DNA from: Ascidia mentula
Lineage: Eukaryota > Chordata > Ascidiacea > Phlebobranchia > Ascidiidae
Assembly (NCBI GenBank): GCA_947561715.1
Contig: OX387197.1
Span: 3,849,001 to 3,913,000 of the forward strand
Direction of reading: 5' to 3'
Length of the DNA: 64,000 nt
Shown here: piece by piece, positions 23,352 through 35,074 of the stretch
Layout of the letters: every line of letters starts with the position of its first letter
Numbering within the stretch: the first letter of the stretch is position 1
The notes under the pieces: model-generated
Seen by the model: the letters and a program-made list of their open reading frames with translations, nothing else
Told to the model about the DNA's origin: nothing
Database searches by the model: none
Made by a program: the position numbers and the translations under genes

Positions 23352-23950
23352 ATCCAGCAAATTTAAATACACAATTAAGCAACAAACGTTTTGTGCACTT
23401 TTTCGTAATTACTGAAAGAAAAAACAGACCAAAGTGAGGCAACTTTTCTATTTTTGGAACGCCCAGAACAGGGAGTAAATGCAATTACATGTTGTTTGCC
23501 AAGTACCTGCGAAGTACGGACAGAAAACCAACTTATATTGCTAGAATATGATCAATAAACACATAATTTTCTTCCGTTATACCAGCGAACTTTATATAAG
23601 ATTTAAGTTACATTTGTTTACATACAACGAAAGTGTGACATACTTTAGTTAACATAAACGGAGTAATCCAAAAAATTTTCATTCATAGGATTCATCATCA
23701 CATTATGTTTACTCTATCAACGTGCAAGTGTAAGAGCAACAACGTGTGTGAAGACTGAAGGGACTAACACAAATTATAGCGCATCGTTGAAGTGTAAACC
23801 CCTGTAATTATGCATTATATCTAACCTCAAGAGCAAAAGTTTGAGATTTGGTCAATGAGTTCGATTTGTGATTATCTTACGCCATTACAAATATGGTTCG
23901 TGTTTGACAAATATTTGCAAGGCAAACAGAAAAACATCAACACTGTTATT
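22992..23950 (+). repeat. Segmental duplication, copy 2 (partner 20735-21540)
   Basis: It holds exon 1 and intron 1 of BAF-like B plus its upstream flank, and is collinear with copy 1 apart from the MITE insertion at 23045-23229. Confidence 0.75.
23045..23229. mobile_element. MITE-like element with long inverted repeats, in intron 1 of BAF-like B
   Basis: Arms of about 60 bp (AATTAATCGGAATTGCTCTT..., starting 23072, and its complement ending 23229) surround a short core containing TTCGTTCTGCCATCCGGCGA. ATTACAGCAATAT is present on both sides (23032-23044 and 23227-23239) but only once in the empty copy near 20785, so it is a target duplication of up to 13 bp. Confidence 0.7.
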
Positions 23951-24239
23951 TTTTCGGGTTTGTAGAGTGGCGGAGGTTGGATTGCAACACGGCAATAAAT
24001 CACAGTGTGTCTGCGGACAACAAATTCTCTGTACTCATAGCGTTAACATAATTAACCTCCCAAATTACATGCATGTATACTATACTGACCATATTGCAGA
24101 GTCAAAACTTAAAAATATTTTTAAAAAAAGGCAATTCTTCCTCCTGGTTGCTGCAACAACCTCTCATTTGCGATGATGACTTGGTTGGTATGTCATGCAT
24201 AAAAATTAATTTTATGCAACATGTTGGCAAACAAAGTTA

Positions 24240-24660
24240 AACTTAAAATGGCCAACGCTGGGAAACACGTTGGAACATATCGTGACAAAGCTTCGCTAAA
24301 GGCAAGTTGTCACGCGAAATAAATACGCCCATTGTTAAGCAAATATATTTCAGAAAATTTAGGCGGCTCCCCGCTTGAAAATTGTCACGCGATGCAATTT
24401 TATTTCAGAAACCTAAAAAAGTATGTGTATAGGCAACAACAAAAAACTAAATAATCTCTTAGCATTGACTTGTGAAGCTTGCAAAACAATTCACAGCAGA
24501 CAAACAGGCAAGCATGTGTAGAAACGCATACGATTGCACAGTGTCTGTTATATAAGTTGTTAGAAATACACATTATTCTACAAAACTTCAAACAAATTTC
24601 TACAACGCTTAGTTGAAATGTTAAACATGACTCTTGTCCCGGGTCTTATATATATTCGAT
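24240..24660 (+). repeat. Repeat R1 fragment, 5' part
   Basis: The segment CAAACAGGCAAGCATGTGTAG to CTTATATATA matches 25190-25350 and 26510-26670. Confidence 0.55.
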
Positions 24661-24985
24661 GATATTGACTTACTTCAAAACAAACCTCAAATATTCGTAG
24701 TTTGTTGAAATTTCTGTTTAAATCTTCACTGGCAGTTAAACAAATGCTTTCTATCGCGTTGCAAATTCAACCTCTGTTGCACTTTATATTCGTTTCAGCT
24801 TACCCGGAAGCGTATCATTAATTTTCTTTCGGGTTTTTATAATGAGGTAAATGACGGAGTCTAATTCGCTGCGAAGTATCGGATAATTTGATTTTGATGG
24901 TTATGCTACGTATTCACAATAAACTATTACGCTCGCATTTTGCTACAGAAAGATATGATGTTCTGTAAGTTCTGTAACCATTTGT
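24655..24985 (+). repeat. Dispersed repeat R2, copy
   Basis: It matches 25640-25960 and 51850-52160 almost throughout (GATGATATTG(G/A)CTTACTTCAAA to CTACAGAAAGATATGATG). Confidence 0.75.
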
Positions 24986-25639
24986 CTTTGTATGTGCAAA
25001 AAAAGCCATAATATTGCAAAGCTGCAGACAGGGTGTGTACACGCACTGTTTCGACCTGTAAGGTCTCTAAGGTTTGTCTTTGTATTGCGCAAAGTCAAAG
25101 AACAGCACATGGTGCATCATCTTTAACCACATTTGTTCTTGGATAACAGCGAACCACATTTCCTGGGGCAGTCACTACGCAATTCACAGCCAGCAAACAA
25201 ACAGGCAAGCATGTGTAGAAACGCATACGATTGCACAGTGTCTGTTATATAAGTTGTTACAAACACACATTATTGTACAAAACTTCAAGCAAATTTCTAC
25301 AACGCTTAGCTGAAATGCTAAACATGACTCTGTGCCGGGTCTTATATATACAACTTATAACAAAGCTAATATAATCGATGGTTTGTTGGTCGCGGTATGG
25401 GTTGTTCCGGTAAAGCATCACTGATCATATTGCAAAACGTTCGTTGGGTCGACAAACAAGTTTCGCTTCAAACACAATAAACTTCCGTTTGCAACGGGAA
25501 CGCTTCAAAAATGGTTGAGAATATTCGAACCAATCATTGTTACATTGTTGACCTAAACGGTTTTCTTTGCTTTGTCATGCAGCCAGCTCGTTATTACATT
25601 GGAGTTGACTGACACCTCCGTTAAATTAACATATTTCTA

Positions 25640-25960
25640 ACAAAATAGTCGATGATATTGGCTTACTTCAAACCAAACCTTAAATATTCGTAGTGTGTTA
25701 AAATTTCTGTTTAAATTTTCACTGGCAGTCAAACAAATGCTTTCTATCGCGTTGCAAATTCAACCTCTGTTGCACATTATATTCGTTTCAGCTTACCCAG
25801 AAGCGTATCATTAATTTTCTTTCGGGTTTTTATAATGAGGTAAATGACGGAGTATAATTCGCAGCAAAGCATCGGAATATTTTGATTTTAATGGTTATGC
25901 TACGTATTCACAATAAACTATTACACTCGCATTTCGCTACAGAAAGATATGATGTGTCGT
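25640..25960 (+). repeat. Dispersed repeat R2, copy
   Basis: Second full copy of R2 in this region, same orientation as 24655-24985. Confidence 0.75.
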
Positions 25961-26137
25961 TGATTGTGTGATTAAAGGTGAAAAAAAATCCTGTGACATT
26001 ATTTTGTGTAGAAATGTACGTAGTGGTTAGGTCTCATCATGTTTTGTGCTCATAACGTTTTCGTAACCTCACATGCCATCTTATGATAAATGTTGTACAT
26101 TAAAAAAAATTATATTTTCAAGTCTTGCAGTGCAAAA

Positions 26138-26253
26138 CGAAAATCGTTAAGAGGGTGTCACCGCCCCACAAAGACTAGGTTAACATATGACGTAATTGAA
26201 CAAACGCACGCTTTGTTTAAGCAACACATCCACACCCTCTTAACGGTTTTCGT
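26138..26253. mobile_element. MITE-like element with 22 bp terminal inverted repeats
   Basis: Arms at 26138-26159 and 26232-26253 (ACGAAAATCGTTAAGAGGGT with one mismatch between arms). A related right half is at 51520-51600 and a diverged one near 57770-57830. Confidence 0.6.
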
Positions 26254-26499
26254 GTAAGAGCAATTGGTACCTCAAAGCAACGAAATAACGCAACAGCAAC
26301 ATACCAACGCAACAACCAAAAATGCTTCTATGCATGGTTTAATGTCATAATCGTAATACTTGACAACATAGGACAGACTAGTTCTGTAACATCTTGTCTT
26401 TGTATTGCGCAAAGTCAAAGAACAGCACATGGTGCATCATCGTTAACCATTTTTGTTCTTGGATAACAGCGAACCACATTTCCTGGGGCAGTCACTACG

Positions 26500-28149
26500 C
26501 AATTCACAGCCAGCAAACAAACAGGCAAGCACGTGTAAAAACGCATACGATTGCACAGTGTCTGTTATATAAGTTGTTACAAACACACATTATTGTACAA
26601 AACTTCAAGCAAATTTCTACAACGCTTAGCTGAAATGCTAAACATGACTCTGTGCCGGGTCTTATATATACAACTGATAACAAAGCTAATATAATCGATG
26701 GTTTGTTAGACGCGGTCTGTGTTGTTCCCGTAAAGCGTTACTGATCATATTGCAAACAGTTCGTTGCGTAGAGAAACGAGTTTCGCCCAAACACAATAAA
26801 CTTCCGTTCGCTTCCGTTCGATCGTTGGGTCGAAAATGGTAGAGAAAATTCGAACCAATCATTGTTACATTGTTGACCTAAACGGTTTTCGTTACTTATC
26901 GAAGCGTCACACTGGTCGTATTACATACAGAACCGTCCACCGCCAGTTTATCAGATGCTATTTTGTTGCTAACGGGCATGGCTTTCATCCCAACGCAATT
27001 CAGAACCGTTTGGACGAGAAATGAGTTTCACCCCCAACGCAACTTGAATAGTAAGTCCGTTTACATAAAAAATTATAGCGAATTTGAATGCGCTTCGCTC
27101 AATCGCTCCTCCCATTTTTTGCGCAAGAGCTCAATCGCTCTCGCGGTTTATCCGTTAGAAGGAGGTGTATTGAATTCGCTTCAATTTTACACCATTTCGA
27201 AACAGATAAACAGAAGGGGTTGCAGGTGTGCGTTTTTTGAATTTGTCGCATTGCATCAGGTAAACGACAAAATTATAAAGTGCTTAATACTTGATTTAAA
27301 GTTGCTGTAACCGTTTACTTCTCATGCTATGTTGAGGAATCCAGTGAACTGAAACGTTTTATGGAAATTCTTCTCGTGTCTTGCCTGATATACTTCAAGA
27401 GAACGTCGTATATTTTTAAATGTTTGCCTATTTTGCAACGTTTATCATTGAATATTAACAACGAAAATCACGCATGAAAACACATGCGAGTTGTAAATGT
27501 TTTAATTCGTCTTAAAACACGGCTAAAATGGGCTTACACGAAAACGCACAAAAGATGCAAGAACATTCTAAAATGTTGCAGCTAGCTAAATAAGATAAAA
27601 ACGAATTTCACATCCTTGTATAAACCAAACCAGTGTGGAAAAGAACATATATTTGTAAAATTTGGATCCAAACCAATCACCGTTACATTGTTGGAGGCCA
27701 TGTTTTTTTCGCTTCGTCAAAGCGTCATTGATCGTAGTACAAACAGTACGGTTCGGACGAGAAATTAGTTTCGCCCGACACAATTATTCCACCCAAACCT
27801 GATCGCTGACGCTATACAGCAGTGGTTTTCAAACCACGCTTGGTGACGCCATGATGTGTGGTTTTAAGTTTACAAGGACGTCACGTAACAAATTAAACAA
27901 ACATAACTTACTTTTTTGAACCATATTAGGGGAAAGGTTAAGTCAGTATTCTGCGACTAAATTTTGGTTGACTGATGAGAGAAAACGTGAATTTTACCAA
28001 GAAATAGTTTATCCAAGACGCGGTAAATTCAAAGCAGGTAATCGTTGTTGCAACAAACATTCTATGCACTGATTTGCAATGTAACTTCAAGGGAAAAACT
28101 ATATTATTGATCAATAAATACAAGAGCCAGAACACAATGAACATGATGT
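26500..28149 (+). repeat. Long dispersed repeat R1, copy 2
   Basis: Collinear with copy 1 (17700-19382) over about 1.6 kb, including the SINE-like module at its end. Confidence 0.65.
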
Positions 28150-28258
28150 TATATTTCTTTATCACACCGCGATTTGAACCCAGGACGTTCTGGGCACTAA
28201 TCCGATCAGGTTTTCTGCTGGATGTACAGGTCGGGCGCTTGACCGATGCTTCCACACA
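28150..28258 (-). repeat. tRNA-derived SINE-like module, copy 2
   Basis: Same box A/box B arrangement as 19383-19490 (TGGGTTCAAATCGCGG on the minus strand). It adjoins R1 in the same way, so it belongs to the same composite unit. Confidence 0.45.
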
Positions 28259-28259
28259 G

Positions 28260-29160
28260 AACAATATGCTTTTTGACCGAACAATATGACCTCTTTGACT
28301 TATTTTATATGAAAATGTAAAAACCTTGCACTTTCCCCTTCTACAGTTTGCCCGAACTCAGTTATACGAGTTTTGCGACAGTATAGGGTGGAAGAAAACG
28401 CAACGGCATGGACAAAAAGACATAAAATATTTTACATGACCGCCTCTCCAATTATTTTCAGCTTCTGTTCAGAATAATCTTATGGCGCGCTTTACCGCCA
28501 CCAAGAGACCAAAATATATTTTTTAATGTCGGGTAAAGAGCGGTAGAGCTCTGTGTAGCTAGGAAAAAACATATTTTCTGTTGACAACATCGGACAGGCG
28601 CTTGACCAAAATACCAAGAAGAAAAAATCGTAGCTAGGATGGCTTTGGGATGCCCGGTGTGGTAAAAATGCATTGCAAAGTGTATTTCACTACTATAATG
28701 AGTTTGCGTTGACAATGCTGGCACTTTAATTTAAGTTGATATACGTATCGCAACCGAATAATGGAATTTAGAATAAGTTTAAGACATAATTGCCTTCAAA
28801 TTTCCTTTGAAATTACAAATTTTATGTTATTGTCAATCAATTTAGTTTTATTTCGGTAGCCTGACAACTCTACCGTGACATAGTACAAATATTTTTTGGT
28901 CTTGCAGTGCAAAACTAAAAACGTTAAGAGTTTTAAACCAAAGTATGTTTCTTTATCGTTTTCAATTTTAATTAAAAAGTCGCAAAGGCCGTTCTTGGCA
29001 GATGTTTTTAATATAGGAGTCAGTTTAACGGCGTGTTCTCTCTGCAAACCCGGTCCCTGCATATTACAGGCAAGAAAACAAACTTTGAGTAATGTATAGG
29101 CTACTCCTCTGCGTCATACTCATATGTCTATTAACAGGAGTTTGTCCCCACACATGCTTT
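28260..29160. other. Intergenic, no gene seen
   Basis: Open frames at 28458-28724 and 28796-29062 show no domain. A fragment near 29060-29160 (CAGGCAAGAAAACAAACTTT) recurs at 31305 and 33162. Confidence 0.4.
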
Positions 29161-30015
29161 ACGTAACGTTCTAACTTAATAAAAAACTAAATCTTTCCAA
29201 ATCCACTGCGAAATCTAAACCCCAATGTCCTTTTGATGTTGGTAACTATGACTGCTCACATGGTATGCTTATTTGATATTTCAGTCATTGACCACCACTT
29301 TCCGCCAGACTAATGACTGACGTATTTGTTTTTCGTCACACTCTCTGTCTTTTTTCTGCAGAAAAAAATCAGGATAGGTACTCAATGTAACGCATCACGT
29401 CTTAATTAAAATACCATTTTTGTCGTAATGCAAAACTGCTTCACACTTTAGCTTATTTAGGTCAAAACATACTGTTTAAAGCAGCTGACTTGTATGCGAA
29501 CTCTGGCACATATTCCTTATACAAACCCACATCTTGGTAAAAACCCTTTGCATCGACAGATTGTTGCCCCACGCCTACATCTCGGTACACAGTCTCGTGT
29601 TTCATTGACTTCCAGACAAGTTTTGGTCTCGTGAAACTGGCGTAGCCTGTCGCCATATTGTGTTTCAAAAATAGCATGTTTAACCAAAGCTTAGCGAGAC
29701 CCATGAAAATAGAGTTGGAGCTCGGAATACAAAGCATGAAATGCGCAATTAAATGTAGTAAGCAAAATAATTTTGTGTAGTTCAACTAAACAATATCGCT
29801 TGAACCAGTGGGTTCACAGTGTTTATAACGCCAGCACAGCACAGACATGGGGTATTCCAATAGAACCAAACATTTGGAAAACAGAGACAATATAACATAT
29901 GTGCAAAAAGCCATAATAAGAAACAATATAAATAAACAAACATTAACAACCGGTTTATGAAGATAGAGTAACCATGCTGTAATTAACACGTCAACAATAA
30001 TATCAATTTCCAAAT
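29160..30015 (-). repeat. Segmental duplication, left copy (partner 33740-35040)
   Basis: It is nearly identical to 33740-33893 plus 34414-35010; the right copy has about 520 extra bases at the junction. Both copies keep two minus-strand open frames (29462-29785 and 29786-30013 here). One contains VYRDVGVGQQSV and YKEYVPE. I do not recognise the protein. Differences between copies are mostly amino-acid changing, which argues against strong constraint. Confidence 0.65.
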
Positions 30016-30174
30016 TACCATAAACTTACTATTAAAAAGGTAGGTTTCAAAACTGCGTTTCAACATAGCATTAATGCATAAACGAACGAGAAAGGTGCAT
30101 GTAATCCACTTGCACAGTAACAAAAGATCCCTTGTTATCCATAAAAGCGATTTACGGAGTCTGCTGGGTAACTG

Positions 30175-32023
30175 AGGGCAATCATTTAATACACATTACT
30201 TACGCGCGTCAAAAAAATTAAAAAAACTGCTGTTTACTGTGCAAAAACCCTGCTGCAGTTATAACATAGCCCAAAAAATTAATTGCCCTAACCAGTTTAG
30301 CCCACCCTAAGTACTCGACCTGTGTCATTTGCGTCGCTTTCATATTACGGGACAATGCATGGCTGATACTCCAAGCAACACACCATGTTCTTAAATACCC
30401 TTCTTGTCGTCAGAAATGTTCAACACCTGTACACTTACAGTTGCGACCAGCTTCAGTGTGCTGTAGTTGTGATCATACTAAAGCACGAGCTACTTTCATA
30501 ACTAGTTTAATGTGCCAGTTCTGGTACGTATTTCCCATAAACCTTTGCACATTGTGAATACGCCTTTTGGCATCTGCAGATTCTTACCCTGCATTTCTAG
30601 ACCGCCCGACCGATAGGCAGTTCAGGCGCAGTAAAGCGCCTCGTTTTACTACGTCACTTCCGTTTTCCGGGCTTCGGGCTTCGGGCCGAGTACTACGTCT
30701 GAAAAGTGGCCATGGAACGTGAACCCGGCGTAGCGCTTATATCATGTTTCAAAAGAACTGCACGTTAGTCAAAGCCTCACGATGCCCGCACCAACTATTC
30801 AATAGCAGAAGTATGTAAGAGTGGGAACATAACTCCCGGTTTTAAAAATCTTCAAGACAAACAATATAGCCCATGTAACTGCTACGAAATTCATTTTGCA
30901 GTCGTTCACATTGTAACTACAATCATTCATCGGCACCGCTACGACTTTTTAATATATAACACTCTTTTGGTTGTCATGCAATTTGTTATTTTTTAATGTT
31001 TCTGCATTTTACACAGTACATTACATTTGTTTTTACCCCTTTTAAGCTTTAGTTTTTATCGCATGACCACAGACAATTCTCTGTTCCGCCTCTTATCTCA
31101 ACTATAGCGCTCTTTAAATCGTTTTCATTCAAATAAGTGCAAGAAGTAGACAATGCATTAACAAACTTAACCAATGCTGTATCACATAAAAAGAGGATCA
31201 AAAAACAGTGTAGGTTAAATTCTTGAATAAATATTCTTACCACTCAGCAGGGACTCGTACATTTACCATGCTAAATAAAGTGTTTGGAATTGTTGCTGTA
31301 TTACAGGCAAGAAAACAAACTTTGAGTAATGTATAGGCTACTCCTCTGCGTCATGCTTATATGTCTATTTACAGGAGTTTGTCCCCGCACATGCTTTACG
31401 TAACGTTCTAACGATAGGCATCATAATGACGTCAAGTGCGAAAACAACAGTAAATTATAATGACAGATAAACTCAGACGTGGTTCAGCACAAGTAAGTTC
31501 GCTATACACACATGTTACCCTATAAGTTACATGTTGGTACAACAGGTTACAAAAACATTGGATGACGCTTGTAGTTGTAAATTTTATCCTGCGATAAAAC
31601 ATAGGAAATTCATGGACAGATTTAGACACACGAAGTTTGTCTAAGATTACTGTTATTTGCCAAGAAAAGACAACGAACGACAGCGTTTTTTTAATTCGAA
31701 ATACAGACCAAAACATTTTTGTACAAACTAGGGATAAGTATTTTTTAAAAGCATACTTATGCCAACGTTCTGACCTTGAACATATACCATGCTACCTATA
31801 GATCATTAACCAAGATCACTACTTCAAAAACAGTGAGGTATACGATAAAAAGTGTAAAATGTTATTTGTATGTAGAAACTAAATCTTTTCAAATTGCGTA
31901 ATCTAAACCCCAATGTCCTTCTGAAGTTGGTAACTATGACTGCTCACATGGTATGCTTATTTGATATTTCAGTCATTGACCACCTTTTTCCGCCCGACTA
32001 ATGACTGACGTATTTGTATTTTG
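30175..32023 (+). repeat. 1.85 kb tandem duplication, copy 1
   Basis: It is nearly identical to 32024-33880. The offset is 1849 bases at the left and 1857 after an 8 bp repeat-length difference in CCGCCCGA units (30601 against 32449). Each copy holds a fragment of the C3orf33-like gene (see 31139-31240). Confidence 0.9.
31139..31240 (-). pseudogene. Fragment of C3orf33-like intron 2 with donor site
   Basis: The stretch AACTTAACCAATGCTGTATC through TTCTTACCACTC matches 36425-36506, which is the end of exon 2 and the start of intron 2 of the neighbouring gene. A second copy is at 32996-33097. The coding part of the exon is not preserved. Confidence 0.55.
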
Positions 32024-33880
32024 TGGGCAATCATTTAATACACATTACTTACGCGCGTCAAAAAAATTAAAAAAACTGCTGTTTACTGTGCAAAAACCCT
32101 GCTGCAGTTATAACATAGCCCAAAAAATTAATTGCCCTAACCAGTTTAGCCCACCCTAAGTACTCGACCTGTGTCATTTGCGTCGCTTTCATATTACGGG
32201 ACAATGCATGGCTGATACTCCAAGCAACACACCATGTTCTTAAATACCCTTCTTGTCGTCAGAAATGTTCAACACCTGTACACTTACAGTTGCGACCAGC
32301 TTCAGTGTGCTGTAGTTGTGATCATACTAAAGCACGAGCTACTTTCATAACTAGTTTAATGTGCCAGTTCTGGTACGTATTTCCCATAAACCTTTGCACA
32401 TTGTGAATACGCCTTTTGGCATCTGCAGATTCTTACCCTGCATTTCTAGACCGCCCGACCGCCCGACCGATAGGCAGTTCAGGCGCAGTAAAGCGCCTCG
32501 TTTTACTACGTCACTTCCGTTTTTCGGGCTTCGGGCTTCGGGCCGAGTACTACGTCTGAAAAGTGGCCATGGAACGTGAACCCGGCGTAGCGCTTATATC
32601 ATGTTTCAAAAGAACTGCACGTTAGTCAAAGCCTCACGATGCCCGCACCAACTATTCAATAGCAGAAGTATGTAAGAGTGGGAACATAACTCCCGGTTTT
32701 AAAAATCTTCAAGACAAACAATATAGCCCATGTAACTGCTACGAAATTCATTTTGCAGTCGTTCACATTGTAACTACAATCATTCATCGGCACCGCTACG
32801 ACTTTTTAATATATAACACTCTTTTGGTTGTCATGCAATTTGTTATTTTTTAATGTTTCTGCATTTTACACAGTACATTACATTTGTTTTTACCCCTTTT
32901 AAGCTTTAGTTTTTATCGCATGACCACAGACAATTCTCTGTTCCGCCTCTTATCTCAACTATAGCGCTCTTTAAATCGTTTTCATTCAAATAAGTGCAAG
33001 AAGTAGACAATGCATTAACAAACTTAACCAATGCTGTATCACATAAAAAGCGGATCAAAAAACAGTGTAGGTTAAATTCTTGAATAAATATTCTTACCAC
33101 TCAGCAGGGACTCGTACATTTACCATGCTAAATAAAGTGTTTGGAATTGTTGCTGTATTACAGGCAAGAAAACAAACTTTGAGTAATGTATAGGCTACTC
33201 CCCTGCGTCATGCTTATATGTCTATTTACAGGAGTTTGTCCCCGCACATGCTTTACGTAACGTTCTAACGATAGGCATCATAATGACGTCAAGTGCGAAA
33301 ACAACAGTAAATTATAATGACAGATAAACTCAGACGTGGTTCAGCACAAGTAAGTTCGCTATACACACATGTTACCCTATAAGTTACATGTTGGTACAAC
33401 AGGTTACAAAAACATTGGATGACGCTTGTAGTTGTAAATTTTATCCTGCGATAAAACATAGGAAATTCATGGACAGATTTAGACACACGAAGTTTGTCTA
33501 AGATTACTGTTATTTGCCAAGAAAAGACAACGAACGACAGCGTTTTTTTAATTCGAAATACAGACCAAAACATTTTTGTACAAACTAGGGATAAGTATTT
33601 TTTAAAAGCATACTTATGCCAACGTTCTGACCTTGAACATATACCATGCTACCTATAGATCATTAACCAAGATCACTACTTCAAAAACAGTGAGGTATAC
33701 GATAAAAAGTGTAAAATGTTATTTGTATGTAGAAACTAAATCTTTTCAAATTGCGTAATCTAAACCCCAATGTCCTTCTGAAGTTGGTAACTATGACTGC
33801 TCACATGGTATGCTTATTTGATATTTCAGTCATTGACCACCTTTTTCCGCCCGACTAATGACTGACGTATTTGTATTTTG
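32024..33880 (+). repeat. 1.85 kb tandem duplication, copy 2
   Basis: Partner of 30175-32023. The two copies differ at only a few positions, so the duplication is recent or has been homogenised. Confidence 0.9.
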
Positions 33881-34413
33881 TCACACTCCCCGTCATTACA
33901 GTTCACGAGTGTGCCAACATATAGTTATGTTCAGTTGCTTCTAGATTCAAATTTTTGGCAAGGAATAAAACGGTCGTGTTCCTAAGACGCTTTCGTTGAA
34001 ACAAATTGCGTTGACATTCATAACAATGGTTAACCCCAGAGTCAAATCTTGCCGTCACACATTTTTTGCATGACCTCCCTATTACAACCGATGGGGTTTG
34101 CTGAACCTAAATTGCCAAAAAAACTTTTGTCATGTACAAAGATAAAAAAAATTGTCATTTCTCATGTATGTATAATGCAATATATTTTCCGATAATTCTA
34201 TATTTAGACAAACAATACAAACCTTAACAACTAATCGGTAATGTTATATTTCGCACATTTCTGACTCGGCAGCTTTATCGTTCTTAAACCTACATATATA
34301 TTCCTTTCAAAAATCATGAAATGTAACTTCTAGTACAGCAGAAAGCTGCAATGTGGTGAAAGAACTAAATCATATTTATACTTCGGGTAGCTTTTTTTGG
34401 AAGGGGAGGGGGG
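33881..34413. other. Unique insert between duplicated blocks
   Basis: It is absent from the left segmental copy, where sequences matching both sides abut near 29345. No gene seen. It ends in a G-rich run (GGAGGGGGGT). Confidence 0.45.
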
Positions 34414-35040
34414 TCTTTTTTCTGCAGAAAAAAATCAGGATAGGTACTCAATGTAACGCATCACGTCTTAATTAAAATACCATTTTTGTCGTAATACAAA
34501 ACTGCTTCACACTTTAGCTTATTCAGGTCAAAACATACTGTTAAAAGTAGCTGACTTGTATGCGACCTCTGGCACATATTCCTTGTACAAACCCACATCT
34601 TGGTAAAAACCCTTTGCATTAACGGATTGTTGCCCCACACCTACATCTCGGTACACAGTCTCGTCTTTCGTTGATTTCCAGACAAGTTTTGGTCTGGTGA
34701 AACTGGCGTAGCCTGTCGCCATATTGTGTTTCAAAAATAGCATGTTTGACCAAAGCTTAGCGAGACCCATGAAAATAGAGTTGGAGCTCGGAATACAAAG
34801 CATGAAAGGCGCAATTAAATGTAGTAAGCAAAATAATTTTGTGTAGTTTAACTAAACAATATCGCTTGAACCAGTGGGTTCACAGTGTTTATAACGCCAG
34901 CACAGCACAGACATGGGGTATTCCAATAGAACCAAACATTTGGAAAACAGACACAATATAATATATGTGCAAAAAAGCCATAATAAGAAACAATATAAAC
35001 AAACAAACATTATGATAAATTGATGAAAAAAACAACAAAA
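34414..35040 (-). repeat. Segmental duplication, right copy
   Basis: Partner of 29341-30013, just downstream of the C3orf33-like stop. It carries the matching open frames (34528-34803, 34852-35049). A more decayed relative of the YVPE motif occurs on the minus strand near 30530 and 32380. Confidence 0.65.
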
Positions 35041-35074
35041 CATCATCAAGCATATTGTAGTAATATGGATTCGG

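Larger units (their letters stand above)
25060..26388 (+). repeat. Tandem duplication, about 1.32 kb, copy 1
   Basis: The block starting CTTTGTATTGCGCAAAGTCA at 25075 recurs at 26395, an offset of 1320, and is nearly identical for about 450 bases. It includes the 5' part of repeat R1. R2 (25640-25960) and the MITE at 26138-26253 lie between the two blocks. Confidence 0.7.
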
